From Thermovenabulum sp049723235 (GTDB lineage Bacteria > Bacillota > Thermosediminibacteria > Thermosediminibacterales > Thermosediminibacteraceae), in NCBI RefSeq assembly GCF_049723235.1, contig NZ_JBNARB010000003.1:1-64000 (forward strand): a DNA stretch of 64,000 nt, written 5' to 3'. The stretch's first letter is position 1. Every line of letters starts with the position of its first letter. Below are positions 61,831 through 64,000 of this stretch, in pieces. The notes beneath the pieces were generated by a model. That model was not told where the DNA came from and made no database searches. It saw nothing but the letters and a program-made list of their open reading frames with translations. The translations under genes and the position numbers were made by a program.

Positions 61831-62313
61831 TCAATCGCTTTCCTCAATTCTGTTCATTATCTCCTTCATGCTGTCGATTAAATAGTCCTTTTCAGGATGT
61901 GATACCCAGTTGTTTTCTAGTAAGCTGGTTAAATAAGATTTAATAATATCTTTGGACTTTACAAAGCTGATATTTCCAGGCAAGTTGCTCAGTATCAATT
62001 GAGCGTCTATAAAAGCGCCCATACTATTAATAACTTGATTCATTAATTTTTCTGCTTGTTCGATGTTCCCATTTTTCATTGCTTCTTTTGCAGAAATAAT
62101 TAAACTACGAATGTCTTCTCCCCATATTGCATATCTTGATGGAGTTGCCTTGCAGTCTTCATCACATGAGTCAAAAATCGCTCTTTCTAGTCTGCCCATG
62201 AACATTTTTTCACTGTCGTGTTCTTTTACTCTCGTGATTACTACGGAAGCATTTCTGTTGTTAAAATTATAAAAGTTTATTACAGCCCGCATCAATGATT
62301 GTATTTGAACCAA
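61831..62313 (-). CDS. Unknown protein of accessory island
   Basis: A 160-residue mostly helical protein with no recognised domain. It has C-D-E-D-C near residue 50 and helical repeats (A-K-E-A-M-K-N-G-N-I-E-Q-A-E-K-L-M-N-Q-V). TTG start at 62313 has AAAGGG about 10 bases upstream; an ATG at 62292 is the alternative but lacks a site. A 117-base gap separates it from the Cys-rich gene upstream. Confidence 0.6.
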   Translation of the reverse strand: MVQIQSLMRAVINFYNFNNRNASVVITRVKEHDSEKMFMGRLERAIFDSCDEDCKATPSRYAIWGEDIRSLIISAKEAMKNGNIEQAEKLMNQVINSMGAFIDAQLILSNLPGNISFVKSKDIIKSYLTSLLENNWVSHPEKDYLIDSMKEIMNRIEESD

Positions 62314-62430
62314 TCTTTATCATCCCTTTCATCTTAACAATCTATTATAATCAGTTTTCACTGATAAATATGTTTCAAAAAAAGCCTGTTAGTAAGGATA
62401 AATAAACTGGTAATCACTTTAAGATCCACA

Positions 62431-62604
62431 TTACGGCTGTTTTTCATGTATACTACATTTAAATTCATCGCAATATCCTAAACCATCATCAAATTCCTTA
62501 ATCTTTCCCTTTGTACAACACTTAGGTACACCATTTTCGTCGTGTTCACAAAACCAGCAAAAATCGCAAACTGGATCACAAACGGGGTCATTACAGATAT
62601 ACAT
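62431..62604 (-). CDS. Cys-rich 57-residue protein
   Basis: A small frame too short for most gene finders. AAGGAGG lies just before the ATG at 62604, one base after the stop of the upstream gene. The product has ten cysteines in 57 residues (C-N-D-P-V-C-D-P-V-C-D-F-C-W-F-C, then C-C, and C/C near the end), spacing suited to zinc or iron-sulfur binding. The D-P-V-C-D repeat is a recurrent pattern. No family recognised. Tight coupling to the HARE-HTH gene suggests joint function. Confidence 0.7.
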   Translation of the reverse strand: MYICNDPVCDPVCDFCWFCEHDENGVPKCCTKGKIKEFDDGLGYCDEFKCSIHEKQP

Positions 62605-62605
62605 T

Positions 62606-63010
62606 CTAATCCTCCTTCAATTTAATGTAGTTGCCAGGCAATGCTTCAAACATATCCGGGTAATGCCCACACCTTGCCCTAATCTGTGTATATTCCGCCT
62701 TACTGCCATCCTTTTTTAAATACAGCCTGCGCCTGTATATCTCATCAGCAAGTTCAGCTGCATGCATCGTCTTGTTTTCTGCCTCTGATAAAACTATTCT
62801 CATTGCTTCATGGAGTGTATAGTTAGGCATTTCTTGCATGCCAATTCCTGTATCAGTTAAATTGTTTTCATCATATTTTAAGACTATATAAGCTGGCTTA
62901 TTATTTTTAAGCAGAACGACTTTTCCATTTTTATCAACGACAGAAAATACATGATCTATATTTGTTTTTAATGAATCAAAAGGAATTAAGCTATCAATTT
63001 TAATATCCAC
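62606..63010 (-). CDS. Phd/YefM-like N-terminus fused to HARE-HTH domain
   Basis: A 134-residue protein. Residues about 1-48 match the antitoxin Phd/YefM pattern (N-G-K-V-V-L-L-K-N-N-K-P-A-Y-I-V-L). Residues about 62-130 match the HARE-HTH (HB1/ASXL/restriction) winged helix: Y-T-L-H-E-A-M-R-I-V-L, A-A-E-L-A-D-E-I-Y-R-R-x-L-Y, Y-T-Q-I-R-A-R. An ATG at 63025 overlaps AGGAGG, so GTG 63010 is chosen. HARE-HTH domains are often attached to restriction enzymes and proposed to sense DNA modification. It may regulate or target the endonuclease encoded upstream. Confidence 0.75.
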   Translation of the reverse strand: MDIKIDSLIPFDSLKTNIDHVFSVVDKNGKVVLLKNNKPAYIVLKYDENNLTDTGIGMQEMPNYTLHEAMRIVLSEAENKTMHAAELADEIYRRRLYLKKDGSKAEYTQIRARCGHYPDMFEALPGNYIKLKED

Positions 63011-63048
63011 GATTAACCTCCTCATAACATGCTCTGTATACCCATGCT

Positions 63049-63879
63049 TTATTTGGATAACCTGATTTTTGCTTGAATTTTTAATTTTTCTTTGTCAGAA
63101 GGTAAGTTTAAAATATGCATTTTCCTATGACAATTTGGGCATAGTGCAACAGTGTTTTCAATAGTATCGCTTCCTCCCTCTGAAAGCCACTCTATATGAT
63201 GGCACTCCAAATAAGGAATGCCCTCTTTATTATAGAAGGGAGCCTTTTGCCCACATAGTTGACATACACCATTGGCTCTTCGTTTAGCATATTCTGCTAC
63301 AAATGCATCTCTAATAAAAACATTACTTGTAACATTACGACTACTTACTTTATCACTTTCATTTTGCTCTGCACGTTCTTTTAACTCATCCAGTGTTAAT
63401 CTTTCAGCTATCTTTTCTTTTTCCTTAATGTATTTATTAAATGATGCTTCGGGAATAGCCTGTGAACCAGTTTGTAACTTCAAAGGGAACATCCATACTT
63501 TTCTTGGAACCCCATCTTCACCTTTTTGTATTTCCTGATAAGGCTTACCTGCCAGAGATACAAGACCACGATATATGTATTCTGTAGGTACCAGCACTTC
63601 GAACAGATGAACTTCTACACCATTTCTATCAGATTCTGCTAGTGTTTTATTCTGCATAAAATTCAGATCTTGGTCCCCATTTTTACCCATACCCGTATAA
63701 TGTAAAACATCTCCAAACCATTTGTCTTCGTACAAACCTTTTGTATGATCAGATATTATAACTAGGGAATTGGTTGCTTTTGACCGGCGCATTCCCCCCA
63801 TATTTCCGCACTTAAATTCAGCTATAATATCTGAATGGGTTACAATTTGTCCAATTTTAAATTTGCAAAAACTACTCAT
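63049..63879 (-). CDS. SRA/YDG-like HNH endonuclease
   Basis: A 276-residue protein. The N-terminal region (about 1-140) has a SRA/YDG-like base-recognition fold: F-G-D-V-L-H-Y-T-G-M-G-K-N-G-D-Q-D-L, then K-T-L-A-E-S and V-E-V-H-L-F-E-V. The C-terminus (about 205-276) is an HNH nuclease: zinc knuckle C206-x2-C209, catalytic H227-H228-I, N242 and C247-x2-C250-H. Modification-dependent (type IV-like) restriction is likely. Start ATG overlaps the stop of the upstream NUDIX gene by a few bases. Confidence 0.85.
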   Translation of the reverse strand: MSSFCKFKIGQIVTHSDIIAEFKCGNMGGMRRSKATNSLVIISDHTKGLYEDKWFGDVLHYTGMGKNGDQDLNFMQNKTLAESDRNGVEVHLFEVLVPTEYIYRGLVSLAGKPYQEIQKGEDGVPRKVWMFPLKLQTGSQAIPEASFNKYIKEKEKIAERLTLDELKERAEQNESDKVSSRNVTSNVFIRDAFVAEYAKRRANGVCQLCGQKAPFYNKEGIPYLECHHIEWLSEGGSDTIENTVALCPNCHRKMHILNLPSDKEKLKIQAKIRLSK

Positions 63880-64000
63880 GATAATCCTCCATTACCTTTT
63901 TAGCAATCAGAATATCTGCTGGTAAAAGCTCAAATTTTAGTAAATCAATTATTTTAACCCACTTATACTTATCATGAACAGATATCTGAATTGTCCCGTC
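63872..64000 (-). CDS. NUDIX hydrolase, C-terminal part (partial)
   Basis: Forty-two codons and a stop at 63872-63874; the gene begins beyond the right edge. The sequence H-D-K-Y-K-W-V ... L-P-A-D-I-L-I-A-K-K-V matches the C-terminus of MutT-type (deoxy)nucleoside triphosphate pyrophosphohydrolases. The Nudix box itself is outside the window. It overlaps the HNH gene start, so the two are coupled. Confidence 0.75.
   Translation of the reverse strand, partial: DGTIQISVHDKYKWVKIIDLLKFELLPADILIAKKVMEDYHE

Noticed and set aside
1..64000. tRNA, rRNA, CRISPR arrays, intact transposases
   Set aside because: None recognised on reading both strands; no regularly spaced direct repeats and no transposase-like frame.

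Overview
The window is AT-rich DNA (GC visibly well under 50%) from what looks like an anaerobic, probably thermophilic Firmicute of class Clostridia. The signs are Gram-positive style overlapping operons with strong AGGAGG ribosome sites and frequent TTG/GTG starts, a three-part PurS/PurQ/PurL enzyme, an S-box (SAM-I) riboswitch, methylmalonyl-CoA mutase and CoA-transferase genes, and sulfide-based homocysteine synthesis genes. The taxonomic placement is inference; no rRNA or tRNA gene is present to fix it.

Layout. 1-3431 (minus strand): a propionate/succinate module with the first codons of a methylmalonyl-CoA mutase, an AspT-family exchanger, a succinate/acetyl-CoA transferase and a DUF3870 protein, with a likely attenuator before the transferase. 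3618-5799: sirtuin deacetylase, SfsA and a membrane protein. 5927-9635: a four-gene operon (sodium:solute symporter, small coiled-coil protein, two CoA-transferase subunits) that looks like uptake and CoA activation of a carboxylic acid. 9806-12866: DUF1284 and thioredoxin-like proteins, CCA-adding enzyme, YfcE-type phosphodiesterase. 12858-24351: one leftward purine operon purK-E-C-S-Q-L-F-M-N-H-D, lacking purB. 24585-28869: an operon of dipeptidase, endonuclease IV, endonuclease III, aminotransferase and HAD phosphatase.

29017-40722: ZIP transporter, alkaline-phosphatase-like membrane protein with a glycosyltransferase, CtpA protease, UbiB-like kinase, FapA-like protein and a CadC/CadA metal efflux pair with promoter and operator. 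40820-45880: a textbook promoter, SAM-I riboswitch and terminator control a methionine operon (DUF39 homocysteine protein, NIL-ferredoxin, UPF0280, truncated MetH). 45881-60260: NhaD/ArsB-like transporter, LapA-like protein, GlpX, CidA/LrgB pair, EAL-HDOD and PAS-GGDEF-HD-GYP cyclic-di-GMP proteins, flavin reductase, YczE-like protein, dicarboxylate symporter and asparaginase.

60261-64000 is different in character: after a stretch with scrambled remnants resembling the C-terminus of a 23S rRNA methyltransferase, a leftward gene set reads NUDIX (cut by the window edge), SRA-like/HNH endonuclease, Phd-like/HARE-HTH fusion, Cys-rich 57-residue protein, an unknown 160-residue protein and an ApeA-like HEPN protein. 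This is the best candidate in the window for an undescribed system, probably modification-dependent restriction or other phage defence.
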